64,000 bases of DNA from Toxonevra muliebris (taxonomy: Eukaryota > Arthropoda > Insecta > Diptera > Pallopteridae). Positions 51,301-63,870 of this stretch are shown here, one piece after another. Position 1 is the first letter of the stretch; every line of letters starts with the position of its first letter. The notes below the pieces were generated by a model that was given only the letters and a program-made list of their open reading frames with translations, ran no database searches and was not told the origin of the DNA. A program made the translations under genes and the position numbers. The DNA is taken from contig OY829328.1 in assembly GCA_963691655.1 (NCBI GenBank), positions 12,354,704-12,418,703 on the forward strand. Direction: 5' to 3'.

Positions 51301-51338
51301 GTATTAAAACTCTTTGGACGTTCACGTTCACTTTCCAT
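51301..51338 (-). CDS. Pka-R2: Candidate upstream coding exon of Pka-R2 (N-terminal extension)
   Basis: A minus-strand ATG opens MESERERPKSFN plus two bases (AC), followed by a strong donor gtaagtag. Splicing to the exon 1 acceptor at 34621 completes Thr and reads R-V-A-Q-E-S into the canonical Met, adding 19 residues in frame. There is a 1-in-3 chance of frame agreement and the exon is short, so this may simply be a leader exon, or not an exon at all. The known family start is the canonical Met. Confidence 0.35.
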
Positions 51339-52716
51339 GCAAATATTTTTTTTATTTGTTTCGTTGATTTTTGATGTCGTCAAACGTAAATTGATTATGT
51401 TTATTCGGGAAAACTGAATTTTACTTAAATTTCCACTATTGTCAAGAAAATTTTAAATTTTAAAAAATAATAAACAATTTTTCAAAGTGGTTTTTGAAGA
51501 TGACATCAATGTTGTTTATGTAGTATCATTAAATTACCCGGGCTACAATGCACATGTAAATACATAGTTGACAAAAACGAAAAACCAGCAACGAGTCCTG
51601 AAAATTATGGATACTCATAAAAATCTGATGCAATTCTAAGTTTCCCAGCTGGAGAGTAGACAACGTACGATACCAGTTGATGATTTATTCAATTAACTCT
51701 CTCAAGACCATTGGGCATCGGCGATACAAAATTAGATTTTTTTTGAAAACTATTGCACCGATTTTAATAAATTAATATTCATTGAAAAGAGAATTGATTG
51801 TGCTTTAGTTCCTAAAAAATTCCCATTAAGGGCTACAGGGTCGCGGTTACCCATGAAAATTAAGGCCTTCAGGTGCGCCAAACTTTTGTTTTGATGAAAA
51901 ATTGTAGCAAGAAAAGGGGGTCAGAAAATACAAATCTGGGTTCAGTTATGTTCGCTGGTTTCCTTACAGTTCCGAAAGGATTAAAATGGTTCCAAAAAAA
52001 ATTGATTCCTAAAAAATAAATGAAAATTAAATGAAGAGTAATGATTTCTAAATTAAACTTCCATTCTTAAGGAAAGGAAAAGGAAAACTTTCTCACTTTT
52101 TTCCAAATTACATATAATTTTCTCGAGCAATGAGTAATGCAAAGAGGAATGCTTTACGTTCGCTACGCTTGTATGTATGCAGAAAGTCTCGAATGAATGA
52201 CAAAATTTTGTTAATAAATAAGATTCTCATTGAGAAGTGGAGGGATTCACCTCAAAACCTTCTTCACCTTTCTAAAATCCGCTAGTGATTCAAAGTATAT
52301 GACTAAAAGTTAAGTATTAAGTGATAAGAATCCCACAATTTTTGTTCCTTTAACCTTTTTGGCGATAATTAGTTTCAAATCTTTATGGTGGCATTGAGGG
52401 TCTGGCCAGACCACAGGTAAAAAGGGGCAAAGAGGTAGTGTACGAAGTTGAGTGTTGGTAAATTATGATTGGTATGTGTGTGGCTTTATTTTCAGGTAAC
52501 AAATTAGATACAAATTTTAGAATAAGAAATAAGTTAGAATATACATATAAAAAAAGGTAGAAAAAGTAGAAAAGAGTAATAAAAACAGGATTTATGACAA
52601 TGGTGGCGACGATTCTTCTTGAAAAATGCAACGGCAACACCGATAGAGTTGTGTGGTGTGTGATTGGCATATAAATCCTTTACAATTAACGCAGCGAATT
52701 GTAAAAGATAGGGACG
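51339..52716. other. Non-coding
   Basis: No gene or element is recognised. If the 51338 exon is real, its promoter would lie in the lower-coordinate part of this stretch. I see no clear TATA box on the minus strand. Confidence 0.4.
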
Positions 52717-52787
52717 TCCTTGATAGTCTAGTGGATAGTGCTCTAGACTTTCATCCGGGAGGTTCGGGTTCGAGTCCCGTCTTCGTC
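52717..52787 (+). ncRNA. tRNA-derived sequence (SINE head or tRNA pseudogene)
   Basis: A good RNA polymerase III A box (TAGTCTAGTGG, 52724-52734) and B box (GGTTCGAGTCC, 52767-52777) lie at tRNA spacing. The middle resembles tRNA-Glu/Asp (CTTTCAtCC in the anticodon loop). The acceptor stem does not pair and the anticodon stem has mismatches, so it is not a working tRNA. A SINE or a pseudogene are the options. Confidence 0.6.
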
Positions 52788-53929
52788 TGGTGGTTAGTTC
52801 TCACAATCTTCTTATATTTACTATCAATATGAAGTGTATGAGAAATATAAGAAAGTGTACAAGTACACATCTTGGTTGGTAATGGTAAAACCATAAAGCT
52901 GATAAAAAATTAAGTATACAGAGCGGTAGTGGAAGTTTTCTTTCAATATCTCTATTCAGTGAAGATATTTGGAATCAAATCTACAATTCTGGATAACGAT
53001 TTCAAATATCAGTAGCTTATATAGGATATTGGAAGATTAAGAACTATCACTAAGATCACTGATGAGGAATCGTGGCGGATTCCGAAACGGCCGTCTGACT
53101 TACCCGTTTCTGTATACACTGTTGTTGTGATGACTACATATACACGTTCCTTAAGCCTGTTATACATTACCTAAATTAACTAAAAACATGGAACAGTAGT
53201 CAAGACTTTAAAAAATTAACGCTTAAATTGAATTTTCATAGTCTACTAAAAATATAATAAATTGCCACATCGCCGTTCAAAATTAACGGTAAGCTATAGG
53301 TCCAACTATGTGGTATCACAATGGGCCGTTCCGACCTAAGTGTGTCTCTCGACAGCCACTATCCTAACCTAACCTAAAGCAGTGAAAAATATGTTGCCGC
53401 ATGATCTCATGTAGACGACTGACGCCACTAAAAAATAACAACACACAAATTTTCTATTCAAGTATTTACAAAAATATATGAACGTCTGGCTGGATCTTTG
53501 TGCCACGCCCACACAACATCCACCGCTCCGATTTTAGGATAATCGACTGAATCTTGCTTAGCGCTTACCAGTTGAGATTATCATAAAATATCTTGACTGC
53601 AGTAGTTTTTCTTTAATTTGTTTTCAATCGAAAATTCAATTGGAGGGCCAGGCCTACGTACCTTTTAAGAGTTAATTAAAATAAGAGTTTAAAACTACTA
53701 CTAAATATTATGTCACAACAGGCTGTGGAAGTGAAGAAAAGAATCATGAAACTTAGAAGTAACTCTGTCGATATTTTGATGACGACAAATCAATTTGTAA
53801 AAAAAGTATCTTACCAATTTTCTTTTGACTTCTCGTCTCAAACTTTTAGGAGAATTTATTTATCATGTTCTTGAGAATAGCATTGAACTTACCTAAAATG
53901 AAAAGAAAGAAAAAAATAGTAAATATCAA
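52788..53929. other. Non-coding, possible SINE body at the start
   Basis: The sequence directly after the tRNA-like head to about 52920 could be the body of a SINE, but no second copy is in the window to compare. The remainder shows no gene. Confidence 0.4.
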
Positions 53930-54470
53930 TTTATAATATTCAACAGCGTTTTTTTAAGAAGCAAGATTGCTGTTCAGGCAGCTTTAAAAACTCTTCAATC
54001 CACCACCATTAAATCAAATCTAGAAAGGGGCACAGATTGGTGCTCAGGTAATGAGAAAGCTGATCAATTGGCTTGCTCGAGGGTCTCTCTTAGCGGTACC
54101 GATTTCAGTTTCTCGTGGGGGTCGTGAAAAGGAGCATGAACTTCCAACTGACTAATCGGAGGGCTTTCGATTTCATTAACGGGGATCGTACCGAAATTGC
54201 TGTTAGCTTGCGGCAGTCGAAACTGGTTACTGGTGTATAAATACTCATGCAGATTAACTGCATATTCCCCTTAACACTCATTGCAAAGATTGTAGAAACT
54301 TGAGAGGAAAATAAATACGTACTCATTTTCTTTGTGAATACACAGCTCTGGTAAGGGCAAGATAAACGTTAATGGGAAGGTATTTCTTCGATAGCTTACT
54401 GGACTGCAGACGACAGATATTCCGAAGGATCTGCTACGGCACGGGATTGGTTTCGAATGGACCTACATTA
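53930..54470 (+). mobile_element. Non-LTR retrotransposon RNase H/C-terminal remnant
   Basis: Forward fragments QAALKTLQS, DWCSGNEKADQLA (end of an RNase H domain), then HCKDCRN and THFLCEYTALVRAR followed by GRYFFDSLLD. The order matches the C-terminal region of I/R1-like elements. Multiple stops and frameshifts occur. It is a third, different family copy in this window. Confidence 0.72.
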
Positions 54471-54922
54471 GTTTAGAGTTCGGTGGGAAGTGGTTTCAAA
54501 ACAGTGCCATGATGCTAATTGTAACCCAGAGCAGTTTTCCTTTGGAATTGCAATTCCTTTGAGGCCAGACTTTTTATGAAATTAGTGTTAGTACTTTCGA
54601 AATTACATAATACTTTTTCCATTTTCTCTTGAGGCAAGAAACCGAAAATTGTTGCAGTTACGGATAATATTTCTACATAAGCATACATACATATATGTAT
54701 GTATCAATTATTATGTACGATATACATTAACGCTACCAATAGAAACTAGCATGTGTAAACACTTTCACTTTTCGTTAGTCTCATTAGCGATATCAAATAT
54801 CAAAATAAGACCACAAACACACCGAATTCCAAAACGAAGCAAGATGAAATTGTCTAACAATCTCACACAAAAAAAAAAAAACAAAAAAACATCACCATCA
54901 GAAGAAAACTTTCAATAAAATA
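54471..54922. other. Non-coding
   Basis: There is an ATACATACATATATGTATGTAT palindromic simple repeat at about 54682-54702 and an A-rich stretch at about 54867-54888. It could be the leader of the candidate exon that follows. Confidence 0.4.
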
Positions 54923-54999
54923 ATGAGTGAAAATCCTGCAGCAACATCTGTTGCCACCACAGAACCACAGTACAGCATAAAATTATCAAAAACCAAATG
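54923..54999 (+). CDS. Uncertain first coding exon of an unidentified plus-strand gene
   Basis: The ATG at 54923 opens MSENPAATSVATTEPQYSIK and then LSKTK, followed by a possible donor (tg|gtaaaa). Read without splicing, the frame stops at TAA (55001-55003) after one more residue, Trp. The composition (Ser/Ala/Thr-rich start, then a mixed KLSKTKW segment) looks more like a real N-terminus than the surrounding AT-rich translations. I do not recognise the protein and find no partner exon in the remaining 9 kb. Confidence 0.25.
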
Positions 55000-57900
55000 G
55001 TAAAATGCCGCCGCAAGCTGATACATACATTTCATTAACAAGCTAAAATCATCAAGAGAAACTTTTCTGTTCTTACGTTTTTGGTTCTTTTGGTTGTTGT
55101 TTTTATTATTATTTTTTTTTTTTGGTAATATTTTCGTGGGGATATTTAGTTTAGCATGAATATTAATGTCACCAAGAAAGAATGAAAAGAAAGAAGGAAA
55201 AAATGCTCAAGGTTATCATTACAAAAAAAAAACCTTTACAGTTAGTTATACGTTAGTATTGAATATCTCCCTTACCGACTATTTACTTATTTATATAGAA
55301 ATTATATGTTAATATGAAGACAACATGAGCACCTGTTACCTCATTTCCATGGATAAGTATGAACAAAGTTAGCGTTATTTATGTAGATTATTGAATTCTT
55401 TCAAACTTGGTTAGGTACAGCAAATGTTTGTTAAAAAATATAAAAATATATATAGCCAATGGATCGGGGCTATTTTGACTTAATTTCAAAATCTTACAAT
55501 AAAGAATTATGATTTTTTGAATCGACTTTAAATTTTCGGTTATAAAGCTCTAGTTACTTAAAAATTACGAAAAATACTTTTAAAAAAAGTTGATTACCCA
55601 CGCTTTACTTTCAATTGACCAATCATAGGCGTTGATTGTCATGGAAAGAGAGTAAAATAGACGCAGTAGAAATATCAACTTTGTTAGTTAGAACTAAGGC
55701 TTTAGCACTAGCACAACAAAATTAATTGGCCCACTTTGGCCAGCTGTTTGATTAATCAAACAACAATTTTGAAAATTCATCGAATATACATTTATAAATT
55801 TTTTCCAAAAGTAAGCACTGGTTAGCATTTCTATACATATATACTGACTTTAAAATCACATTTAGGTAATTTAAAAATATTATATTTAATCTGACTTAAA
55901 GGCCAGGTGATTTTTAATATCAGTAAAAATAATAAAAATAATTATTTTGCATTTGAAATGAAAAATTCACCTAGATAAAATAACAAACTTGAAACAGAAA
56001 TTATAACTTTACAGGTTTTTATATATTTTTAAGAGTCTACAGCTGACCAAACTTTTGTAAAATAACATATTGAGAAATATGCAAAATCCCAAAAAAAGTC
56101 CATATTTTCCACACTATGGAAAATACATTTAATTCCAGGGAATACTTATTACTCATGATGTGTCGTAGAAGTATTACACCTGCCCACCTTATTTTCTCGG
56201 GGTAAGCCAAAAACTACTACACCCTCTAAAATTCAGAAACAAATTTCTTTTATTTTTTTTTTTAATATCTACTAAAATTTTAGTGTTTTGAAAATGTTCA
56301 AAACTGAATCATGGCATCTAGTATCTGGCTAAAATTAGTTAAAATTAAATAATGCCAACCGACTACTTTTCTTATTCTATTGGCTAACTTGATTGTGCTT
56401 CCTTTCTCCTAAACGTTTCTCTTTATGTTAGTAGCTACGTGTGTGCTAAAAGCTCCAAAAATATCACGTATGTGTACATAAATATAAATATTTATATCAA
56501 AAAGATAATTTCAAATTTATGATCATCATTTAATTTAACGTATATTATACTCATGCCTATGTATTGATAGATAGTAGTGGAGGGTTTCCGCTTTAGGGAC
56601 AGCGATGTTTTTTTTTCAAATTTTTTGCATTGGCAACTCTAATCTTAGGGCCGTTGTAATAAGCTCACTATTGATGAAACACCAGAGCACCACTTAAATG
56701 AAGTTCTCAAAAAGTTATTTTTACTTTTTGTTTTTTTTTTGATGCGTAAGTTTTTGTTCGTTGTCCACAACGAAAAATTCTGTGTTTGCAAGACAAGCGA
56801 GAAATTGTTTGTAAAAAAAGTTATAACACACTTCCTCCTATATTTATCAAATATGTATGTATATGCAAATACCTAACTTCATAAAAAAAAAATTATCCGG
56901 ACGCACACAAACAAAGCCAATATTTTGAACAACCTAACTATATCAAATTGATGACAATATCATTGGCCCTTATCGGTGTACATATGTACATATGTATGCG
57001 TGAGTGGAAGAGTGTATGCGTGTGTGTGTATCTATTCTATAAGTAAAAAATTGCAATGACAAAGTACTTAACAAGTATCTACGTCACTAATTTTATTCTA
57101 AATAAGTATGATATAATGAAATTAGGTCGAGTGTAGGCACATTAGAAAATAAAAATAAAAATACAGAAACAACAGCCGAAACAGAAGTAGTACATAGAAA
57201 TGAAAGAAAAAAATGCAAAAAAGAACTAAACAATCAACAATAAACAAATAAAAAAATGTCATAAACACAACTAAATTTAAATGAAGGTCTTCACGCACTA
57301 ATATCACATGGAAATAAATTTGGTGATAGAAAAAAAAGCGAAAATAAATAATAATAAAAAAGAAAATATCAACACATACACTCAAACATATGCATGTAAT
57401 AAGTTATAAGCCATAAGACAAATGCCATGGGCGCAATTCAAGTACAGGTGTGTAAAAAAAAATATAAAGTATATATATGGGTGTTGTTGTTGCTGCTCAT
57501 TTCCCCCCATTATTCTTATTATTTTTATTATGTATGGTAAAAATAGAAGACATTTTTTTATATTTGTATTCTTTTTATTAGGTATCAAATATCAAAATAA
57601 ACAAAATCATTAAGGCTCTGCATTTAGCCTTAACGGTAACCTTTACTTAAGTTTTGTCCTTCGTCGTCTGGAATATTTTGGTTTATTTATTATTGGTTGT
57701 AGAATTAATGTTTTTTGTTTTTCTGTTAACGCCGGAGACTTGACGCACATAACTAAATTGGTGGCAACAGCTGGTGTTGTTGTTTTGGTATTGCGGGTGT
57801 TGTTTTTTTTATGTTGTACGAGTATCCAAATTCTTGAATATCTAAAGTATAATTTTTGTAACTTTGTACGGAACATTTTATGGTGTTCGTTTTTATTAAA

Positions 57901-58837
57901 ATTTAATTATATTTCAAAATGTTTTTTTTTTTTGCTTTTTTTCATTTTTACTATCGATTTTTGATCAACTTAATTTTTTATGTAGAATTTATTTTATATA
58001 TTTGTATTTAATTAAAATAATAATCACGTTTAGTTTAGGTCTTCCTTCATACGAATTGTATGTGAAATCCGCTTAGATTACAGTAATTGGGTTGACTGAA
58101 GAAATCTGGTTATATAACCCCTTGATTTTTATATTTTACGTGTTACAGTGTATGTCAATTGTGTCAAATTGTATGATAGATATCGATAGACATGAATAAA
58201 TTTAATTAAAAAACTTATATGAACAAACATTTTATATCACAAAATGATGGAACGGGATGGAGTTAAAGCCAAGGTATGAAACTAAGCAAAAAAAGAACAG
58301 TTACCAATTATTCCGCTACATTCGGAAAGAAAACTTTTGGAACAAAAACTTTTTGTTTCGATCAGAGTGATGTGCTCAAATTTTCCTTATTATTCACTGA
58401 ATCTTCGACTGAAACAAAGGGCTTCTACAATTTTTTTCCATCTTTTTCTGCCCTTGGATAGTAATTGTACAACGTTCATTGAATTGACCGATCCTTTTTC
58501 CAGGAAACTTGCAGGAGGCCTGTCTTACAGTTTTATTGATGGTTCCGGCCTAATGCTAGGCAACATGTACTATATATTTCCTCATGTTCCATTCTCTTAA
58601 CTTAATGCAATAGATAAGATCGTTGTTGTAGGAGGAAGGAAGATAGATAAGTTGGAGGAGGAAAAAGGCAGAAGTAGTTATGAACGTTTGTTTTGAATGT
58701 GGAAAGAGAAAAGAACTAATTCGGAACTAGTAGAACAGAATCACGCAAGTCACCTTTTTACAATGTTCTAAGGAGCGAATAGAACTGGAAACCCAATTGT
58801 TTCTAAATTATACACCATATTGGGAAAGATATAGGTA
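55000..58837. other. Non-coding
   Basis: No gene is supported. The stretch is AT-rich with homopolymers and GT microsatellite at about 57018-57028. The stretch 58440-58600 has a plus-strand phrase SYSFIDGSGLMLG that faintly resembles an RNase H DGS motif of a retroelement; too weak to call. Confidence 0.4.
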
Positions 58838-58845
58838 ATTTAGAT

Positions 58846-59465
58846 TAGAGCTTTCGTTTTGAACGTGTTTTAACATACACGTGTACACGAACTTTCAAAT
58901 TCTATGCAGTTTTTTTCTAAAAACACGAACTTGAACTACACGTGTATTCTAAATACGTGTAGTTCGGTTTATAACTACACGTGCAGTTGGTACGTGCAGT
59001 TAAGAGTTCGTGGAACTGCATGAACTTTGATATAAAACAGAAATAACCATCAAAAACATTTTCAGAGCCAAACAACGATCTGTGCAATTGCTTAGGTCTA
59101 GTGATCATTTCATAATTACGCCTACTAAGAACTCATGCAGTGCAAACATATGAATGGCAACAACAACAACTATCATAACCACAACGATCACAATAACGTC
59201 ATCAACTGTGCTATTGCTTATGTCTTGTAATGCAAAAAGTAAACAGAGATATAAGCAAAAAATGGCTCCAAAAATATTTTTAGTGGTTTTCTCTGTTTTA
59301 TTAAGGTTTATGCAAATACACGAATATTTAACTACACTACCAGTCATTCTGAACTGAAATACACATGTTTAAAATATACCAGTAGTTCGGGTTCGTATTT
59401 TCAGTGGATATTCTTAAATACACGTGCATAGTGCTAACAGTATACACGTGCATTCGGAAGCTCTA
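58846..59465. mobile_element. hAT-like MITE with repeated ACACGTG motifs (620 bp)
   Basis: The ends TAGAGCTTTCG and CGGAAGCTCTA are inverted. The flanks atttagat (58838-58845) and atttaaat (59466-59473) form an 8-bp target duplication with one change. Both sub-terminal regions carry many (A/T)ACACGTG(T/C)A or TACGTG copies in either direction, as expected of transposase-binding repeats in hAT elements. There is no transposase frame. Confidence 0.8.
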
Positions 59466-59473
59466 ATTTAAAT

Positions 59474-60039
59474 TATGTAGAAACCAGTCGGAGTAAACTA
59501 TTTCTTACACTGCTTTAAAGAACCGAGGTACTTGGCTATGTGGTTATTGCACCAAATTTCACATTGGATATACATGCCCAGAACATCAGGAGTCACTGAC
59601 TCGGCGTTAGCCACCTTCCCAGGCCCGACGAGAGGGGGGTAGGTCAGGTGGGATTCCCAACGGGCCCGGAGTTTTTGAGGGGGCCCGGATTTCAATCCAA
59701 ATCCTAAAATCCAGAAAAACTTTAACAAGCGATAAAATTATTTATCGGGTTAATCATCTATCAATCATGAAGACATTTTGCAGACGGATCCGGGCCCTAT
59801 AGTCGAAACATGTTTCTTATGTAGAATAAGAAAAAAACTTTATACATCGAATTTGTTCATGCCAGATTTGTTTGAAAAGCTTCAGAATATCGGACTGAAT
59901 TCAAGAGGTTTCATAATTATATCTGGATATTTATTGTATCATTTGTGGTGGGAAGAGATAAGGGCGAAGGAGCCTAGAGGTTATCACTACCGGGCCCGAA
60001 TTTTTTCTCAACGGCCCTGACCCCACCCATAACTAAAAG
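59474..60039. repeat. GGGCCCGG-containing repeat remnant
   Basis: aacgggcccgga and gggggcccgg (59658-59690) and the inverted ccgggcccgaattttttctcaacgg-type sequence (59990-60015) bracket an AT-rich core. This GC-rich inverted pair in AT-rich surroundings suggests a transposon relic. Boundaries are unclear. Confidence 0.45.
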
Positions 60040-60790
60040 GTTAAAAGATAGCAAGCTTTAGGTTCAATTCTGTTCGTGAGACCCCACTCGGAGATTGATT
60101 GGAGATTATTAGAGCGTTTTTCATAGAAGTATGAATAACAAATGGTGCTGTCATCTGCAAAGGAGTAAATAGAATTTCCAGTCAATGACGGAAGGTTGAG
60201 GGGACGACTGAGCCCTGTATTAATGGCACCAGCTTCCGAAGTAATGCCATCCACCACAACATGGATAGAGCTATAACTTAGGAAACTTGTGATAGTTATA
60301 ACCAATTCCATGCAGAATCAGTTTTGACACTAGTGCGATATTCCACATGCTGTCAAATGCCTTGGAAATATCCAGAACAATCGTCTTGCTTTTAGAAAGC
60401 TATTGACACTTTGGTTCCAGCTCTCGATGAGATCTACCATAAGATCATTCGTAGTGTGATTTCAAGTGAAACTATATAGACGATCATTTAGTAATTTGTT
60501 TAGCTCTAAATATTTAATTAAGTGAAAGTTTATTGTCCTACCTTAAATAGTTTGGAAAAATTCCGATGGGTCGGTAATTCGCAAACATACGTAGCGCATA
60601 ATATATGAGCTGAGATGCCATGGGGACCCAAAGCCTTATTAATATCGAGATTTGCGAGGATTCTTTTAACTCTACGTTTTAGAAAATGCATCGCAGGCGT
60701 AGCACAAGTTACAGGTTCGATAACGGGTAGTAGCTGATCGCGAAAATTTTACCTAAAAGGTTAGATTTAGTAACGAGGCAAAGAGTAGGT
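60040..60790 (-). mobile_element. Non-LTR retrotransposon reverse-transcriptase remnant
   Basis: Minus-strand fragments in order are ILANLDINKALGPHGISAHI, then TIVLDISKAFDSMWN, LISKLILHGIG-like text and finally SIYSFADDSTICYSY. The catalytic FADD and the LD.SKAFD block of a reverse transcriptase are both present. Frames shift between blocks, so the copy is dead. The FADD-type motif and spacing suggest a jockey-like lineage, different from the 16.8-kb copy. Confidence 0.82.
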
Positions 60791-63700
60791 ATTGACGAAG
60801 TCACTTGGCTCTTTACTCTTTTACAAATGGCCAACAGTACTTAGAAATTGTAAGATCTTATGCCTCAAGCTCTATTCGTGAAAAAACTTTTCTCATCTTA
60901 GAGTGGCATTACAGCGATTTTAGTATTGGCATTTTACTGGCCATTTCTTACAGGTTTTTATCACAGAATTCTATAGACAAAATACAGTTTCCAACTGAAA
61001 TGGTAATAAACAATATTAATTTGCGTTTTCGTAAAGCCGATTTAATTGATTTGGAGCTATTGGCAAAGTATTGCAAATTCCAGAATACGGGCTATAGTTA
61101 TGGGTTGATTTTTGATTGATTGGAACGTTTCCTTCGGAATAATCCGATCATTTCATAAGTCAGGAATAAATTTACTTTAGGAATAGAGTTATTATTATTA
61201 TATTATTTTTCTTACTATATTATTCCCATTCGCTTTAAACTAGCTTAAACTAATAGAAATCTTATTAAAAATCATTAGATAAGTAGTATGTTCCTATATC
61301 GTCATATATTGCGCAATCAAATCATCCATATTCTTTTTCTTGTTGCCTAGTGTTTTTTATCTCTAGATATTTAAATATAATACATAATAATAAAAAAAAA
61401 ACTTTAGCTCTGCCAATTAAAATAAAAGATATGAAAATAAAAAGAAAACAACAAACGCACAAATGCTATAGAAACGACATTTAAAATAGAACTTTGTTTT
61501 TGGGGGAGGGGAAAGAAATAATATTATTACAACAGCATACATCACCGAGCACAGAAAATGGAAGAAACGAATAAACAAACAAACAAACAAAAATTAAAAA
61601 GAAATGATAATAATAAAAAAATTATTTCATATCAGAAAGAAAAACTCAAAAACAATAAAACAAAAAAGATATAAACGCCTACACGTGATTAATTTTTTAT
61701 TACTATACTTTTCGAGGGTGTAGAGGGAGGGGGCGAAAAACAGCAGGTGTAGCTTGAGATCGAAGTTGAAGAGGGCGGAAGGTGTACGTATATGCATATA
61801 TCGGCCAGATGAGTAACCGCACGGAACAGAGAAAATCAAATGAAGCGTGCAATTGTTTAAGATACATAGATCGAAATGCATAAATATTTGTATTCGATTT
61901 CTTTCATTCTTTTAAATAGAAAAAAAAAAGAATCACAAAATTCTTCTTCATTATAATCTTATCAAATTTGTGTTTGTTTTTTGATTCTACTTTTCTTTTC
62001 ACGACTACTACTACACATTACTATCTAAAATTATAAGTTATGAAGTATCGTCTTTTGTCGTATTGAGTAGAGTGCGCCTACAAGCTACCCAATGGGAGGT
62101 GAGGTGCAATATGATGCGAAGTATAGTAAGCAGAGGAGTAGGTTTTTTTCGCTTAAAGCAAACACGAGTTTAGTTTTACCAACTAAAAGGAAGAAAATGC
62201 TTGCTTCAGATTTTTTTGAATGCATTACCAGAACATCATAATAGCTAGTTGTGTCCTATAAAAGATAAAACCCCGTCTATTGAAAGGGAAGCACTTTTAA
62301 TTCTCTAATTTTTTCTTTTAATAAAACGAATCCATAAGTATACCCCAAAGTCTCTATTTGCGTCGTTAATCAGAACCAGTGAAAGGCGACGCACAGGGAA
62401 GCACAATATCCTCATCTCCTTTGCAAAACCAGCCCGTTAGCTCTAATATTTCCCACTGGGGAAAATTCTTGCTTCTGTGTGTGCGGGTATCTGTTTATCT
62501 GCTGTGTGTCTGTATGAGTGTAACCTTAAGATAAATATTTATGAAATCAAAGTTTTCATTTTCAACTGCAATTTAATTTTTGTATTTCTTTCATTTTTTT
62601 TCTTTTGCTTTTCATATTTCGTACTCTCGTATTTGGTTTTGTGTAATGTGATAGTATTTTCGTAGATTTAGGTAAACTTTACTGGAATTATAAATTAAAT
62701 TGAAATATTTTTGTAAATATTTATATTTTAGCTTGAAGGAAGATTGCAACACTATTACGCGAGAAAACCAAACATTTTTTGTGTGTAAATTGCAATTTTA
62801 TTTGATATTATTAAATAATATTATATCAAGTTACATTGTGCCTAGCCAAGACTTTATTAAACGATTTTTCTGTTGAAATTTTGATTGCATACCAAAGATG
62901 ACACTTAAGTGATACACAAATTAAAAAAAGAAAAAGACAATTTCAATGAAATATGCCAAGAAGAATGCATGCAATTGGGCAATAAATACATTGCCCTGCA
63001 AATTTCAACTTTTCTTGTGCAATCAAGATGGCTCTTAGTGTTTCTGAATGAATTTTTGGTGCTGGATACGAATAAGAATTCATCACGTTTTGAAACCCCT
63101 AATAATATCGTTTTTGGCCATTTTCGAAAAATTGTAGAGCAGAACCCCGACGTGCTACAAACTTCGTTAGTATAAGAAATTAAAGGATGAACATGCCCTT
63201 TTATGCCCTAAGCCAAGCTGATCGCTTTAGAGCAAGGGGTGTGTTCACAGAACGGATTTCATCTTACTTACTCCCACGGCCAGGCATAATGAAAAGAGCA
63301 GTGTTCCGAAGTGTTTTAAAGCTCGCTGGTTACAAGCAGAATTTTTTTTTTTTTTTGGGATTTAGATTCCTGGTTGTAAATACAAATTTCAAGAATATTC
63401 GGTATCTGGTTTTAAGAAATTCAACTTGTAATGTGCTAAAATTTTTGTCTCAATTCACTCAAGTTCACAAATCTTTTCTTTTATAATTTGCATATTATTT
63501 CTACGAATGTATAATTTACTTAATAATGTAATGTTTAAAACCAAACGCCTGACAGCAGAGTTAACTACTAAATGTATTAACCACAGTAGTAGACATTTAA
63601 ATAGAACTAGGCGGAAAGTTCAGAGATTGAAATTTGATCACAGTCTAGGGATAAAATTGAGATTGGGAGCACATTTACAGCTCGAATATTTGCATTAACA

Positions 63701-63870
63701 ACGAAAAATATTCGATTGCAAGTTTTGTATTGAAACGAAAAAAAAAACACTTTGTTCGTATAACGGGTTGAGTGACTTCGTACAACACAAAATTCTTCTC
63801 TTAAACGATTTTGTTCGATTTGAATGTTAAATGAAAAAACTACTCTACTGTTATTTTTGTTGTGTAGTAC
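60791..63870. other. Non-coding
   Basis: No gene is supported. There are AACA repeats at 61575-61590 and several A/T-rich runs. A weak plus-strand open frame at 60805-61119 shows no domain. Confidence 0.4.

Noticed and set aside
58440..58600. SYSFIDGSGLMLG phrase as an RNase H domain
   Set aside because: It is only a short match to a DGS motif. No other RNase H blocks are found around it.
63187..63486. 99-codon plus-strand open frame
   Set aside because: It has no recognisable domain and contains a poly-Phe run from a T homopolymer. Chance frame.
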